A stretch of DNA of 64,000 nt from Kluyvera ascorbata_C (GTDB lineage Bacteria > Pseudomonadota > Gammaproteobacteria > Enterobacterales > Enterobacteriaceae). The notes under the pieces are model-generated. The model searched no databases. It saw only the letters and a program-made list of their open reading frames with translations, and was not told where the DNA came from. Shown one piece after another: positions 33,418 to 42,188 of this stretch (position 1 is its first letter; each line of letters starts with the position of its first letter). The position numbers were made by a program, and so were the translations under genes. Where the stretch lies: NCBI RefSeq assembly GCF_044197065.1, contig NZ_JBIQOI010000004.1, positions 62,001 to 126,000 on the forward strand, read 5' to 3'.

Positions 33418-34241
33418 TAGCCTTCAGATGCGGTATCAGGATGGAATTCGCACCCGGCAAGGCGGCAAACTTCGGTGGTTAATGAACCATCGGCATGCAG
33501 CTCCAGCCAGCGCCATCCAGGGGAAACGGTATCCAGCGTGAAGTTGGCGCAGTGCGGCTTAAACTGCACGCAGGTCGATGGCGTCGCCATAATCCGACGG
33601 CCATTCCAGTCAACGTCAAGCTCCTGATGGATGTGCCCACAAAGCAGGTTTTTCACGCGCGGGTAGCGTACCAGTACGTTATCCAGCGAAGCGGCATTAC
33701 GCAGGCTGTGCTGATCGAGCCAGCTGCAACCCGCCGGCAGCGGATGATGGTGCAGTAGCAGCAGCGTGTGTCGTTCCGGTGCTTCAGCGAGTCGTTTCTC
33801 CAGCCACTCGAGTTGGAACTCGCTTAGCTCGCCGTGAGGAACGCCAAAGACCTGACTGTCCAGCAGTAGGATCTGCCAGTGCTCGCCTACCATAACGCGC
33901 TTAGCCGGGGAGATCCCCGCGTCCTGAAGCGTGCTGTACATGGATGGCTGGAAGTCATGGTTACCCGGTAACCATACGCAGGGCGCAGAAAAGCTCGCGA
34001 TGCCGTCAGCAAAGTGCTGATAGGCCGCGGATGAATGATCCTGTGCTAAATCGCCTGTCGCAACCACCAGGTCGGCGTCACGCGCCGAGGCATGAATGGC
34101 CTGCAAAACGGCGTGATAGCTCTCCCAGGTGTTCACGCCTAACAGCGTTTCATCTTTCTTAGCAAACAGGTGAGTATCAGTAATTTGCAGTACCCTGACA
34201 CTGGCCCCACCAGCCAGAGGAAGGTTTAAAAGGCTTTCCAA
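33414..34241 (-). CDS. cpdA: 3',5'-cyclic-AMP phosphodiesterase CpdA
   Basis: 275 residues, beginning with TTG at 34239-34241 (MESLLNLPLAGG), preceded by AAGGACACCAT; the E. coli gene also starts with TTG. A calcineurin-type metallophosphatase with the metal-ligand motifs ITDTHLF, ATGDLAQDH, GNHDFQ, LLLHHHPLPAG and GHIHQE. It hydrolyses cAMP in the cytoplasm and thereby affects CRP control of carbon genes. It lies in the nudF-parE operon, 92 bp after yqiB. Confidence 0.97.
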   Translation of the reverse strand: MESLLNLPLAGGASVRVLQITDTHLFAKKDETLLGVNTWESYHAVLQAIHASARDADLVVATGDLAQDHSSAAYQHFADGIASFSAPCVWLPGNHDFQPSMYSTLQDAGISPAKRVMVGEHWQILLLDSQVFGVPHGELSEFQLEWLEKRLAEAPERHTLLLLHHHPLPAGCSWLDQHSLRNAASLDNVLVRYPRVKNLLCGHIHQELDVDWNGRRIMATPSTCVQFKPHCANFTLDTVSPGWRWLELHADGSLTTEVCRLAGCEFHPDTASEGY

Positions 34242-34333
34242 ATGGTGTCCTTAGGTTTCACGATGCAAACATACACATCATCCTTTCATGCTGCATCATC
34301 ACTGGCAGCGTCTCAGAGGCAGCCTGAAAGATG

Positions 34334-34759
34334 CTATGTACAAACCGGAATCGCCATCGCTCCATGTGCTAAACAGTATCTTAGCCAATCAGCTAAAAAC
34401 TGATTAATTTGATGCTTTTCGTCGCGTTGATGCAACTTTTTATTTGGATAATCATATCGCGCTTTGAAGCGAAAGATCTGCTGACTTGAACACACTTCAG
34501 CCACCATCGCATCGTGATACAGCCGTACGCTCATCGATGGCAGGCTCCAGTAGCTCACCGCCGGGTACGTCTGTTCAATGGTGACCAGCGTAGTGTAGCG
34601 AGTTGATTCCGTTATCGTTAACCGATATTGCGCATTGGCCACCTGATAGTTCACCGTTTCGCCGGCTTCATCAATGCGCGGCAGTAATCGACGTAATTGT
34701 GCGAAATTGGTTTCGCACAGGCGCATCATTTCAGGGAAGTCAGGTGTGTAACGCTTCAT
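34334..34759 (-). CDS. yqiB: DUF1249 protein YqiB
   Basis: 141 residues from ATG at 34757-34759 (MKRYTPDFPEMMRLCETNFAQL); a longer in-frame start exists but overlaps the upstream gene further. Matches E. coli YqiB throughout, including the C-terminal FKARYDYPNKKLHQRDEKHQ and NQFLADWLRYCLAHG. No catalytic motif was recognised and no function is established. The ATG overlaps the nudF stop (ATGA), so it is coupled to nudF. Confidence 0.93.
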   Translation of the reverse strand: MKRYTPDFPEMMRLCETNFAQLRRLLPRIDEAGETVNYQVANAQYRLTITESTRYTTLVTIEQTYPAVSYWSLPSMSVRLYHDAMVAEVCSSQQIFRFKARYDYPNKKLHQRDEKHQINQFLADWLRYCLAHGAMAIPVCT

Positions 34760-35388
34760 TTGATCCACTCTTTTCGTAAGTCCTGATAATGCAGCTGTAG
34801 CCATTGCAAAGCGATGACAGACGCTGCGTTGTCAATTTTTCCCTCTTCAACACATTGATAAGCGTACTCCCGGCTTACCACATGAACCCGGATATCTTCG
34901 TGTTCATCCGCCAGGCCATGAATACCTTTGGCCGTTGTTGCATCCACTTCACCGACCATAATGGTCAGGCGCTCGCTGGTGCCACCAGGGCTTGCCAGAT
35001 AACTCAGACACTCTTTAACCCGCCCAAGTTCAAGCCCGGCTTCTTCCTGCGATTCGCGACGAGCCACGTCTTCCACGCTCTCGCCCTCTTCAATCATGCC
35101 AGCAACCATTTCCAGCAAATAGGGGGTCTCACTGGTGTCGTAAGCCGCAATGCGAATTTGTTCAATCAGCACCACTTCATCACGCACTGGGTCAAAGGGT
35201 AGCAAGACTGCCGCGTGACCGCGCTCAAAAATTTCGCGTCGAACTTCCCCGCTCATCTCACCGTTAAATAAACGATGGCGAAAACGGTACACATCTATTG
35301 AAAAAAAACCGCGATATACTGTTTCTCGTGCAATAATTTCTACATCGTTTTTCGAGAGGGTAACCACCGGGTTACGTGATTTTGTCAT
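34756..35388 (-). CDS. nudF: ADP-ribose pyrophosphatase NudF
   Basis: 210 residues. A Nudix hydrolase with the box GMIEEGESVEDVARRESQEEAG (GX5EX7REUXEEXGU) at about residues 96-118. It splits ADP-ribose to AMP and ribose 5-phosphate, limiting ADP-ribosylation damage and, in E. coli, glycogen-precursor levels. It is the first gene of the nudF-yqiB-cpdA-yqiA-parE operon and divergent from tolC across 204 bp. Confidence 0.97.
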   Translation of the reverse strand: MTKSRNPVVTLSKNDVEIIARETVYRGFFSIDVYRFRHRLFNGEMSGEVRREIFERGHAAVLLPFDPVRDEVVLIEQIRIAAYDTSETPYLLEMVAGMIEEGESVEDVARRESQEEAGLELGRVKECLSYLASPGGTSERLTIMVGEVDATTAKGIHGLADEHEDIRVHVVSREYAYQCVEEGKIDNAASVIALQWLQLHYQDLRKEWIK

Positions 35389-35488
35389 GGCCTTGCCTAT
35401 GCTGTAATTGTGGTGAAAATGTGGATTTAAAGTCTGTTTATCTTAGGTTCCACACTCTCTGTGGTAGATTGGTGCAAATTAACGCCAG

Positions 35489-35534
35489 ATGGCACATTAC
35501 GACAACTTTTTAACGTGGCAGACTCTGGTACAAT
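35489..35534 (+). promoter_or_regulatory. tolC promoter with candidate marbox
   Basis: ATGGCACATTACGACAACT at 35489-35507 fits the MarA/SoxS/Rob box AYnGCACnnWnnRYYAAAY at all but two defined positions, and overlaps the expected -35 of a promoter whose -10 is TACAAT at 35529-35534. In E. coli tolC is activated by MarA, SoxS and Rob from a site in the same place. Confidence 0.55.
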
Positions 35535-35592
35535 CGGCGAATATTTTTTCTGTGAATTAGATCAGCGCTAAGCTTCACAACAAGGAATGCAA

Positions 35593-37023
35593 ATGCAAAT
35601 GAAGAAATTGCTCCCCATCCTTATTGGTCTGAGCCTTACGGGTTTCAGTACAATGAGCCAGGCAGAGAACCTGTTACAGGTCTATCAGCAGGCACGTACC
35701 AGTAACCCAGATCTCCGTAAATCTGCAGCAGACCGCGATGCCGCATTCGAAAAGATCAACGAAGCGCGTAGCCCACTGTTACCGCAGTTAGGTTTGGGTG
35801 CCGATTATACCTATACCAATGGCTTCCGCGACAGCAACGGCGTGAACTCCAACGTGACCAGCGGCTCACTGCAGTTAACGCAGTCGCTGTTCGATATGTC
35901 CAAATGGCGTGCTCTGACCCTGCAGGAAAAAGCGGCAGGCATCCAGGATGTGACCTATCAAACCGATCAGCAAACGCTGATTCTGAATACCGCCACGGCG
36001 TACTTTAACGTGCTGAGCGCGATTGACTCGCTCTCCTACACCGAAGCGCAGAAACAGGCGATTTACCGCCAGTTGGATCAAACCACTCAGCGCTTTAACG
36101 TTGGCCTCGTGGCGATTACCGACGTGCAGAACGCCCGTTCACAGTACGATACCGTGCTGGCGAACGAAGTGACCGCGCGTAACAACCTCGACAACGCCGT
36201 TGAAGCGCTGCGTCAGGTCACCGGTAACTACTACCCAGAGCTGGCTTCTCTGAACGTCGACAGCTTTAAAACCGACAAGCCGCAGGGCGTTAACTCGCTG
36301 CTGAAAGAAGCGGAAAACCGCAACCTTTCACTGCTTCAGGCTCGTCTGAGCCAGGATCTGGCGCGTGAGCAGATTCGCCAGGCGCAGGACGGCCATCTGC
36401 CAACGCTGGATTTAACCGCCTCTACCGGGGTGTCTAACACCTCTTACAGCGGTTCTAAAACCAACGGCTCGCAGTACAACGACAACGACGCCGGCCAGAA
36501 CAAAATCGGCCTGAGCTTCTCCCTGCCGCTGTACCAGGGCGGGATGGTTAACTCGCAGGTGAAACAGGCGCAGTACAACTTCGTCGGCGCTAGCGAGCAG
36601 CTGGAAAGCGCGCACCGTTCCGTCGTTCAGACCGTGCGTTCATCCTTCAACAACATCAACGCCTCTATCAGCAGCATCAACGCCTATAAACAGGCCGTTG
36701 TCTCTGCTCAGAGCTCTTTAGACGCGATGGAAGCGGGTTACTCCGTGGGTACGCGTACTATCGTTGACGTGTTGGATGCGACCACCACGCTGTACAACGC
36801 CAAGCAACAGCTCTCCAGCGCGCGTTATAACTACCTGATCAACCAGCTGAATATCAAAAATGCGCTGGGTACACTGAACGAGCAGGATCTGCTTGCGCTG
36901 AACAATACGCTGGGTAAAAACGTGGCGACGTCTACCGACAGCGTTGCGCCACAGAACCCGCAGCAGGACGCCTCGGCTGACGGCTACACCTCTCCGGCGA
37001 CCAGCAAAGCGCGTCTGCGCTAA
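35593..37023 (+). CDS. tolC: Outer-membrane efflux channel TolC
   Basis: 476 residues from ATG at 35593, 6 bases after AAGGA. ATG codons also occur at 35587 and 35599 in the same frame within an ATGCAA repeat, so the exact start is uncertain. The signal peptide MKKLLPILIGLSLTGFSTMSQA precedes two OEP repeats. TolC trimers form a beta-barrel and alpha-helical tunnel used by AcrAB, MacAB, EmrAB and the haemolysin type I system. The tail after the barrel (ending ADGYTSPATSKARLR) is about 17 residues shorter than in E. coli, which is in a disordered segment not needed for function. Strong terminator follows. Confidence 0.98.
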   Translation: MQMKKLLPILIGLSLTGFSTMSQAENLLQVYQQARTSNPDLRKSAADRDAAFEKINEARSPLLPQLGLGADYTYTNGFRDSNGVNSNVTSGSLQLTQSLFDMSKWRALTLQEKAAGIQDVTYQTDQQTLILNTATAYFNVLSAIDSLSYTEAQKQAIYRQLDQTTQRFNVGLVAITDVQNARSQYDTVLANEVTARNNLDNAVEALRQVTGNYYPELASLNVDSFKTDKPQGVNSLLKEAENRNLSLLQARLSQDLAREQIRQAQDGHLPTLDLTASTGVSNTSYSGSKTNGSQYNDNDAGQNKIGLSFSLPLYQGGMVNSQVKQAQYNFVGASEQLESAHRSVVQTVRSSFNNINASISSINAYKQAVVSAQSSLDAMEAGYSVGTRTIVDVLDATTTLYNAKQQLSSARYNYLINQLNIKNALGTLNEQDLLALNNTLGKNVATSTDSVAPQNPQQDASADGYTSPATSKARLR

Positions 37024-37040
37024 GGCTGCACGCCGCACCA

Positions 37041-37072
37041 AAAAGGGCTCGCTTTATGCGAGCCCTTTTTTC
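37041..37072 (+). terminator. tolC terminator
   Basis: AAGGGCTCGC / GCGAGCCCTT with a five-base loop, followed by TTTTTCTTTC. A classical intrinsic terminator 18 bases after the tolC stop. Confidence 0.93.
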
Positions 37073-37203
37073 TTTCTCTTGCGCTAACGTAAGGCAACGT
37101 AAAGATCCGCCGCTTTACGCCCTTCTTCGCTTCATTTTCAACCACTCATCTACTATCCTGAGCGCTATTGCAATACCACTCTACTGGGTCCAGGAAGAAT
37201 ACA

Positions 37204-37884
37204 ATGAAACGGACAAACAATATTCAACACGCCGCCTTTCGTAAAAGCTGGGGCGCGCGTCATCTCACTCCGGTCGCATTAGCCGTTACCGCGGTATTCA
37301 TGCTGGCAGGCTGTGAGAAAACCGACGAAACGGTCACGCTGTACCAGAACGCGGACGACTGCTCCGCGGCAAACCCGGGCAAAAGCGCCGAGTGTAAAAC
37401 CACCTTCGATAACGCGCTGAAAGAAGCCGAACGTACCGCGCCGAAATACGCCAGCCGCGAAGACTGCGTCGCTGAATTTGGCGAAGGCCAGTGCCAGCAG
37501 GCACCTGCTCAGGCTGGCATGGCGCCAGCCAGCGGTGAAAACCAGGCGCAGGCACAAAGCAGCGGCAGCTTCTGGATGCCGCTGATGGCCGGCTATATGA
37601 TGGGTCGTATGATGAGCGGCGGCATGGGCGGCTACCAGCAGCAGCCGGTCTTCACCTCGAAGAATCCATCCAGCCCGGCTTATGGTAAATACACCGATGC
37701 CGGCGGTAAAAACTACGGTGCCGCGCAGCCGGGCCGTTCGATGAACGTACCGAAAACCGCGATGGCGCCAAAACCAGCGACCACCAGCACCGTGACTCGT
37801 GGCGGCTTTGGTGAGTCCGTTGCCAAGCAGTCCACCATGCAGCGTAGCGCATCAGGCACCACCACCCGTTCAATGGGCGGCTAA
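37204..37884 (+). CDS. ygiB: UPF0441 lipoprotein YgiB
   Basis: 226 residues from ATG at 37204 (MKRTNNIQHAAFRKSWGARH); the in-frame ATG at 37168 lacks support. After a basic N-terminus, a hydrophobic stretch ends in the lipobox LAGC with Cys37, so it is a probable lipoprotein. Aspartate-poor C-terminal half with glycine- and methionine-rich stretch MAGYMMGRMMSGGMGGYQQQ and the conserved TRGGFGESVAKQSTMQRSA. Function unknown; in K-12 ygiBC is downstream of tolC and has been linked to antimicrobial and outer-membrane phenotypes. It is followed by ygiC after five bases. Confidence 0.95.
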   Translation: MKRTNNIQHAAFRKSWGARHLTPVALAVTAVFMLAGCEKTDETVTLYQNADDCSAANPGKSAECKTTFDNALKEAERTAPKYASREDCVAEFGEGQCQQAPAQAGMAPASGENQAQAQSSGSFWMPLMAGYMMGRMMSGGMGGYQQQPVFTSKNPSSPAYGKYTDAGGKNYGAAQPGRSMNVPKTAMAPKPATTSTVTRGGFGESVAKQSTMQRSASGTTTRSMGG

Positions 37885-37889
37885 TTAAG

Positions 37890-39050
37890 ATGGAAAGAAT
37901 CAGCATTACTGAACGCCCGGACTGGCGTGAAAAGGCGACGGAGTACGGCTTCAACTTTCACACCATGTATGGCGAACCGTACTGGAGCGAAGAAGCCTAC
38001 TATAAGCTGACGCTGGCGCAGGTTGAAAAGCTGGAAGAGGTCACCGCTGAACTGCACCAGCTGTGCCTGAAAGTGGTTGAGCGCGTCATCGCCAGCGATG
38101 AACTGATGGCGAAGTTCCGCATTCCAAAGCACACCTGGACCTTCGTGCGCCAGTCATGGCAAACGCAGCAGCCGTCGCTCTACTCGCGCCTCGATCTGGC
38201 GTGGGACGGCACCGGCGAACCTAAACTGCTGGAGAATAACGCCGATACCCCAACCTCACTGTACGAAGCGGCGTTCTTCCAGTGGATCTGGCTTGAAGAT
38301 CAGATCAACGCAGGCAACCTGCCGGAAGGCAGCGATCAGTTCAACAGCCTGCAGGAAAAGATCATCGAGCGCTTCAACGTGCTGCGCGAACAGCACGGCT
38401 TCCAGCTACTGCATCTGACCTGCTGTCAGGATACCGTGGAAGATCGCGGTACCGTGCAATACCTGCAAGACTGTGCCGCTGAAGCCGGTGTGGCAACCGA
38501 GTTTCTCTATATTGATGAGATCGGTCTGGGCGAGAAAGGTCAGTTTACCGATCTTCAGGATCAGGTTATCAGCAACCTGTTCAAGCTCTATCCATGGGAA
38601 TACATGCTACGCGAGATGTTCTCCACCAAGCTCGAAGACGCTGGCGTACGCTGGCTGGAACCGGCGTGGAAGAGCATCATCTCTAACAAAGCGCTGCTGC
38701 CGCTGCTGTGGGAGATGTTCCCGGATCACCCAAACCTGCTGCCGGCCTACTTTGCCGAAGACAACCATCCAGAGATGGACAAATTCGTGGTGAAGCCAAT
38801 CTTCTCCCGCGAAGGCGCCAACATTTCGATAGTCGAGAATGGCAAAACCATCGAGCAGGTGGAAGGACCGTACGGCGAAGAAGGGATGATTGTGCAGCAG
38901 TTCCATCCGCTGCCGAAGTTTGGTGATAGCTACATGTTGATTGGCAGTTGGCTGATTAACGACGAACCGGCTGGGATCGGTATTCGTGAGGACAGAGCGC
39001 TGATCACTCAGGATCTGTCACGCTTCTATCCCCACATTTTCGTTGAGTAA
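37890..39050 (+). CDS. ygiC: Glutathionylspermidine synthase-like ATP-grasp protein YgiC
   Basis: 386 residues. It matches the C-terminal synthetase domain of glutathionylspermidine synthetase without the amidase domain: DLAWDGTGEPKLLENNADTPTSLYEAAFFQW, LTCCQDTVEDRGTVQYLQDCA and VVKPIFSREGANISIVENG are the substrate- and ATP-contact segments. The family ligates carboxyls to amines using ATP; the true substrates of YgiC are unknown. Probably cytoplasmic, in an operon with the lipoprotein gene ygiB. Confidence 0.95.
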   Translation: MERISITERPDWREKATEYGFNFHTMYGEPYWSEEAYYKLTLAQVEKLEEVTAELHQLCLKVVERVIASDELMAKFRIPKHTWTFVRQSWQTQQPSLYSRLDLAWDGTGEPKLLENNADTPTSLYEAAFFQWIWLEDQINAGNLPEGSDQFNSLQEKIIERFNVLREQHGFQLLHLTCCQDTVEDRGTVQYLQDCAAEAGVATEFLYIDEIGLGEKGQFTDLQDQVISNLFKLYPWEYMLREMFSTKLEDAGVRWLEPAWKSIISNKALLPLLWEMFPDHPNLLPAYFAEDNHPEMDKFVVKPIFSREGANISIVENGKTIEQVEGPYGEEGMIVQQFHPLPKFGDSYMLIGSWLINDEPAGIGIREDRALITQDLSRFYPHIFVE

Positions 39051-39053
39051 TCG

Positions 39054-39842
39054 CTAGCCGATTAATACCGACAGCATACTCAGGGAGCCCATTTCGATAC
39101 CGTCTACCGGGATCGTGATGGGCTCTTCTCCATCCCAGGCCCCCAGAACATAAAGCAGCGGCAGGAAGTGATCCGCCGTTGGGTTCGACAATGAACCGCC
39201 TTCATGCGCCAGATAGTTCACCAGCGGATGCTGTTCTACCGGTCCTTTCCAGTCCAGGTTTGCCTTCACATAGTCATTGAACGACGTGGCCCACGGGTAT
39301 GGCGTTGAATCACCGTGCCATTTCGCGGTGCGCAGGTTGTGCACGACGTTGCCGCTCGCCACCAGCATAATGCCTTCATCGCGCAGGCTCGCCAGCTTAC
39401 GACCCATTTCAAAGTGCCACGCCGCCGGTTTCGTGCTGTCGATACTCAGCTGCACCATCGGGATATCCGCATTCGGGTACATCTTGATCAGCACACCCCA
39501 GGAGCCGTGGTCAAAACCCCAGGCTTCTTTATCCAATGCCACCGGAACAGGAGCCAGAAGCTCTACCAGCTTCTGCGCCAGCGCCGGGGAGCCCGGAGCC
39601 GGATAATGGGTATCGTAAAGCGCCTGCGGAAAACCGCCGAAGTCGTGGATCGTTTTCGGGGTTTCCATCGCCGTCACGCCCGTGCCGCGGGTAAACCAGT
39701 GCGCGGACACCACCACGATCGCTTTCGGACGCGGTAAGGTTTCGCCCAGGTGCTGCCAGGTACGGGTATAGAGGTTATCTTCCAGTACGTTCATCGGGCT
39801 GCCGTGACCTAAAAACAGTGCTGGCATTCGGCTACGAGACAT
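39054..39842 (-). CDS. ygiD: Extradiol dioxygenase YgiD (4,5-DOPA dioxygenase)
   Basis: 262 residues from ATG at 39840-39842, preceded by GGAAGGATAACATC. A LigB-type extradiol ring-cleavage dioxygenase of the DODA class; metal histidines are recognisable in LFLGHGSPMN, VSAHWFTRG and GNVVHNLRT, with a fourth in ADHFLPLLYVLGA. The E. coli enzyme cleaves L-DOPA between C4 and C5 in vitro; the physiological substrate is unclear. It is convergent with ygiC (3-bp gap) and divergent from zupT. Confidence 0.95.
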   Translation of the reverse strand: MSRSRMPALFLGHGSPMNVLEDNLYTRTWQHLGETLPRPKAIVVVSAHWFTRGTGVTAMETPKTIHDFGGFPQALYDTHYPAPGSPALAQKLVELLAPVPVALDKEAWGFDHGSWGVLIKMYPNADIPMVQLSIDSTKPAAWHFEMGRKLASLRDEGIMLVASGNVVHNLRTAKWHGDSTPYPWATSFNDYVKANLDWKGPVEQHPLVNYLAHEGGSLSNPTADHFLPLLYVLGAWDGEEPITIPVDGIEMGSLSMLSVLIG

Positions 39843-40004
39843 GATGTTATCCTTCCAGAGGGAATAATTGAATAACACCACATTAACCTGTTTTGAGTGA
39901 GGATAAACTCAGATAAGCGTGATGATGATCTTCAGAAAATTTGAATGTAAGGATGAAGTAAAGAATAGCGTCGCCTCTCGCCTTGAACGACGATTTTCAA
40001 TATC

Positions 40005-40023
40005 ATGAATGATAATCATTATC
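40005..40023 (+). promoter_or_regulatory. Fur box overlapping the zupT leader
   Basis: ATGAATGATAATCATTATC matches the 19-base Fur consensus at 16 positions and contains TGATAATCATTATCA (40010-40024), an exact 7-1-7 palindrome. It ends two bases before the AAGGAG ribosome site of zupT. Confidence 0.8.
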
Positions 40024-40037
40024 ATAAGGAGTAAGCG

Positions 40038-40811
40038 ATGTCGGTACCGCTGATTCTGACATTACTGGCAGGAGCTGCCACCTTCATTGGTGCAATACTT
40101 GGGGTTATCGGACAAAAACCGTCCAACCGGGTACTCGCCTTTTCACTCGGCTTTGCCGCCGGCATTATGCTGCTTATCTCCTTAATGGAGATGCTGCCCG
40201 CCGCGCTCGACGCCCCCGGAATGTCGCCAGTGTTGGGCTACGGGATGTTTGTCGTGGGCCTGATTGGCTATTTTGCCCTCGATCACGTGTTGCCGCATGC
40301 GCATCCGCAGGACCTGATGCAGAAAAACACCCAGCCGCTGCCGCGCAACATTCGCCGCACTGCCGTGCTGTTAACTCTCGGCATCAGTCTGCATAACTTC
40401 CCGGAAGGCATCGCCACCTTCGTCACCGCCAGCAACAACCTTGAGCTGGGCTTTGGCATTGCGCTTGCCGTGGCGCTGCACAATATTCCTGAAGGGCTGG
40501 CGGTTGCCGGGCCGGTCTATGCCGCCACGGGCTCAAAGCGTAAAGCGGTATTCTGGGCGGGGATTTCCGGCATGGCTGAAATACTCGGCGGCGTGCTGGC
40601 GTGGGCGATTCTCGGCAGCATGGTGTCACCGGTGCTGATGGCCTCGATTATGGCGGCGGTCGCCGGGATTATGGTCGCCCTTTCGGTGGATGAACTCATG
40701 CCGCTGGCCAAAGAGATAGACCCTAACAACAACCCGAGCTACGGCGTATTGTGCGGGATGTCGGTGATGGGAATGAGCCTGGTAATTCTGCAATCAATGG
40801 GCATTGGCTGA
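40038..40811 (+). CDS. zupT: ZIP-family metal importer ZupT
   Basis: 257 residues with eight predicted transmembrane helices. Metal-site motifs of ZIP transporters are visible: GISLHNFPEGIATFV in helix 4 and LAVALHNIPEGLAVAGP in helix 5. A short histidine-containing cytoplasmic loop (DHVLPHAHPQD) separates helices 3 and 4. It imports zinc, iron, manganese and cobalt across the inner membrane. The ATG is preceded by AAGGAG and the near-perfect Fur box, so iron repression is likely here. It is convergent with ribB, sharing a terminator. Confidence 0.97.
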   Translation: MSVPLILTLLAGAATFIGAILGVIGQKPSNRVLAFSLGFAAGIMLLISLMEMLPAALDAPGMSPVLGYGMFVVGLIGYFALDHVLPHAHPQDLMQKNTQPLPRNIRRTAVLLTLGISLHNFPEGIATFVTASNNLELGFGIALAVALHNIPEGLAVAGPVYAATGSKRKAVFWAGISGMAEILGGVLAWAILGSMVSPVLMASIMAAVAGIMVALSVDELMPLAKEIDPNNNPSYGVLCGMSVMGMSLVILQSMGIG

Positions 40812-40822
40812 CGACAGGCAAT

Positions 40823-40860
40823 AAAAAAGCCCGGTGCGTCTCGCAAACCGGGCTTCATCA
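40823..40860. terminator. Bidirectional terminator between zupT and ribB
   Basis: AAGCCCGGT at 40827-40835 pairs with ACCGGGCTT at 40847-40855. On the ribB side it is followed by TTTTTATTG; on the zupT side by TCATCA, so it is stronger for ribB. Confidence 0.85.
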
Positions 40861-40875
40861 CACAGGCCGCTAAAA

Positions 40876-41529
40876 TTAGCTGGCTTTACGTTCGTGTTCA
40901 CGACGGTAGGCCACCAGATCTTCGATGGTCACCAGCGCCATGTTATGTTTCTTCGCAAACTCGATGCACTCTGGCGCACGCGCCATCGTGCCGTCGTCGT
41001 TGGTCAGTTCACACAGTACGCCCGCCGGTTTGAAGCCTGCCAGCGTTACCAGATCGATAGTCGCTTCGGTATGACCGCCACGGGTCAGTACGCCACCCGC
41101 CTGCGCGCGCAGTGGGAAAACGTGGCCAGGACGGTTCAGATCGGAAGGTTTCGCGTTGTCGGCAATCGCCGCACGAACGGTGGTCAGACGGTCAGCGGCA
41201 GAAACGCCGGTGGTCACGCCGTGAGCCGCTTCGATAGTGACGGTAAAGCCGGTGCCGTAGGCGCTGGTGTTGTTTTCTACCATCATTGGCAGATCCAGCT
41301 GTTTACGACGTTCGTCGGTGAGACACAGACAAACGATGCCGCTACCGTGACGGATAGTCAGCGCCATTTGTTCAACGGTCATGTTTTCGGCGGCAAAGAT
41401 CATGTCGCCTTCGTTCTCACGATCTTCGTCGTCCAGCACCATCGCACCGCGACCTTCGCGCAGAGCAATAAGCGCGTTTTCAACGCGTTCGAACGGAGTA
41501 CCAAAAGAGGAAAGTAGCGTCTGATTCAT
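40876..41529 (-). CDS. ribB: 3,4-dihydroxy-2-butanone 4-phosphate synthase RibB
   Basis: 217 residues, the single-domain E. coli form. It turns ribulose 5-phosphate into dihydroxybutanone phosphate and formate for riboflavin synthesis. The magnesium and catalytic motif VLDDEDRENEGDMIFAAENM is near residues 31-50, with the loop TRGGHTEATIDLVTLAG (His and Glu at the active site) later. Expression is controlled by the FMN riboswitch in its long 5' leader. Confidence 0.98.
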   Translation of the reverse strand: MNQTLLSSFGTPFERVENALIALREGRGAMVLDDEDRENEGDMIFAAENMTVEQMALTIRHGSGIVCLCLTDERRKQLDLPMMVENNTSAYGTGFTVTIEAAHGVTTGVSAADRLTTVRAAIADNAKPSDLNRPGHVFPLRAQAGGVLTRGGHTEATIDLVTLAGFKPAGVLCELTNDDGTMARAPECIEFAKKHNMALVTIEDLVAYRREHERKAS

Positions 41530-41640
41530 GGTAAAAAAACCTCATTAATATTATGGTTACCAGAATCAGGGCAGTCTTAGGAGTGCCGATATGACGGCAA
41601 ATGGATAACGCGAGCGGGTGCTTAACCCAACTGAATCGTT

Positions 41641-41782
41641 ACTCTCTCCCATCCGGACTCTAACCGTCGGCCCCGGAATTACACCGGATCTGCTGACCTT
41701 CAGAAAACGTCTGAAGCGCTCGCGGGCTTTCAGCCGTAGCTGATTTACCGCCGGTGGGGAATTTCGCCCCGCCCTGAGAATA
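41641..41782 (-). promoter_or_regulatory. FMN riboswitch (RFN element) of ribB
   Basis: On the minus strand the leader contains the RFN conserved blocks in order: TTCTCAGGGCGGGGCGAAAT, CCCCACCGGCGGTAAAT, AGCCCGCGAGCG, GGTCAGCAGATCCGGTGTAA, GGCCGACGGTTAGAGTCC and GGATGGGAGAG. This matches the six-arm FMN aptamer. It ends about 110 bases before the ribB ATG, leaving room for an expression platform. FMN binding turns off ribB in E. coli. Confidence 0.96.
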
Positions 41783-41906
41783 AGCGTACTTACTATAACG
41801 CCAATGATTATCTTCGGCAATGCATAAGCTTCGAACAATTCTGGTTTATCGCACCGGGATAAGACACTACAATAACGTTCATGCCGACAGAATCAGGGAA
41901 CAAGAG

Positions 41907-42176
41907 ATGATCGACCCGAAAAAAATTGAACAAATCGCCCGCCAGGTCCACGAATCCATGCCGAAAGGCCTGCGTGAGTTCGGGGATGATATTGAGAAGA
42001 AAGTTCGTCAGGTGATCCAGTCACAGCTGACGCGTCTTGATGTGGTGAGCCGCGAAGAGTTTGATGTGCAGACTCAAGTTCTGCTGCGTACGCGTGAGAA
42101 GCTGGCGCTGCTGGAACAGCGGATTAGCGAGCTGGAAAACCGCGCTGCGGCACCGGTAGTAGACGACAAAGAGTAA
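41907..42176 (+). CDS. ubiK: Ubiquinone biosynthesis accessory factor UbiK (YqiC)
   Basis: 89 residues from ATG at 41907 (MIDPKKIEQIARQVHESMPKG). A BMFP-domain protein with an amphipathic N-terminal helix and a C-terminal coiled coil (LLRTREKLALLEQRISELENR) that trimerises. It binds UbiJ and lipids and helps aerobic ubiquinone synthesis. It is divergent from ribB; a REP pair follows the stop. Confidence 0.94.
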   Translation: MIDPKKIEQIARQVHESMPKGLREFGDDIEKKVRQVIQSQLTRLDVVSREEFDVQTQVLLRTREKLALLEQRISELENRAAAPVVDDKE

Positions 42177-42188
42177 TCGTTGTTGAGT

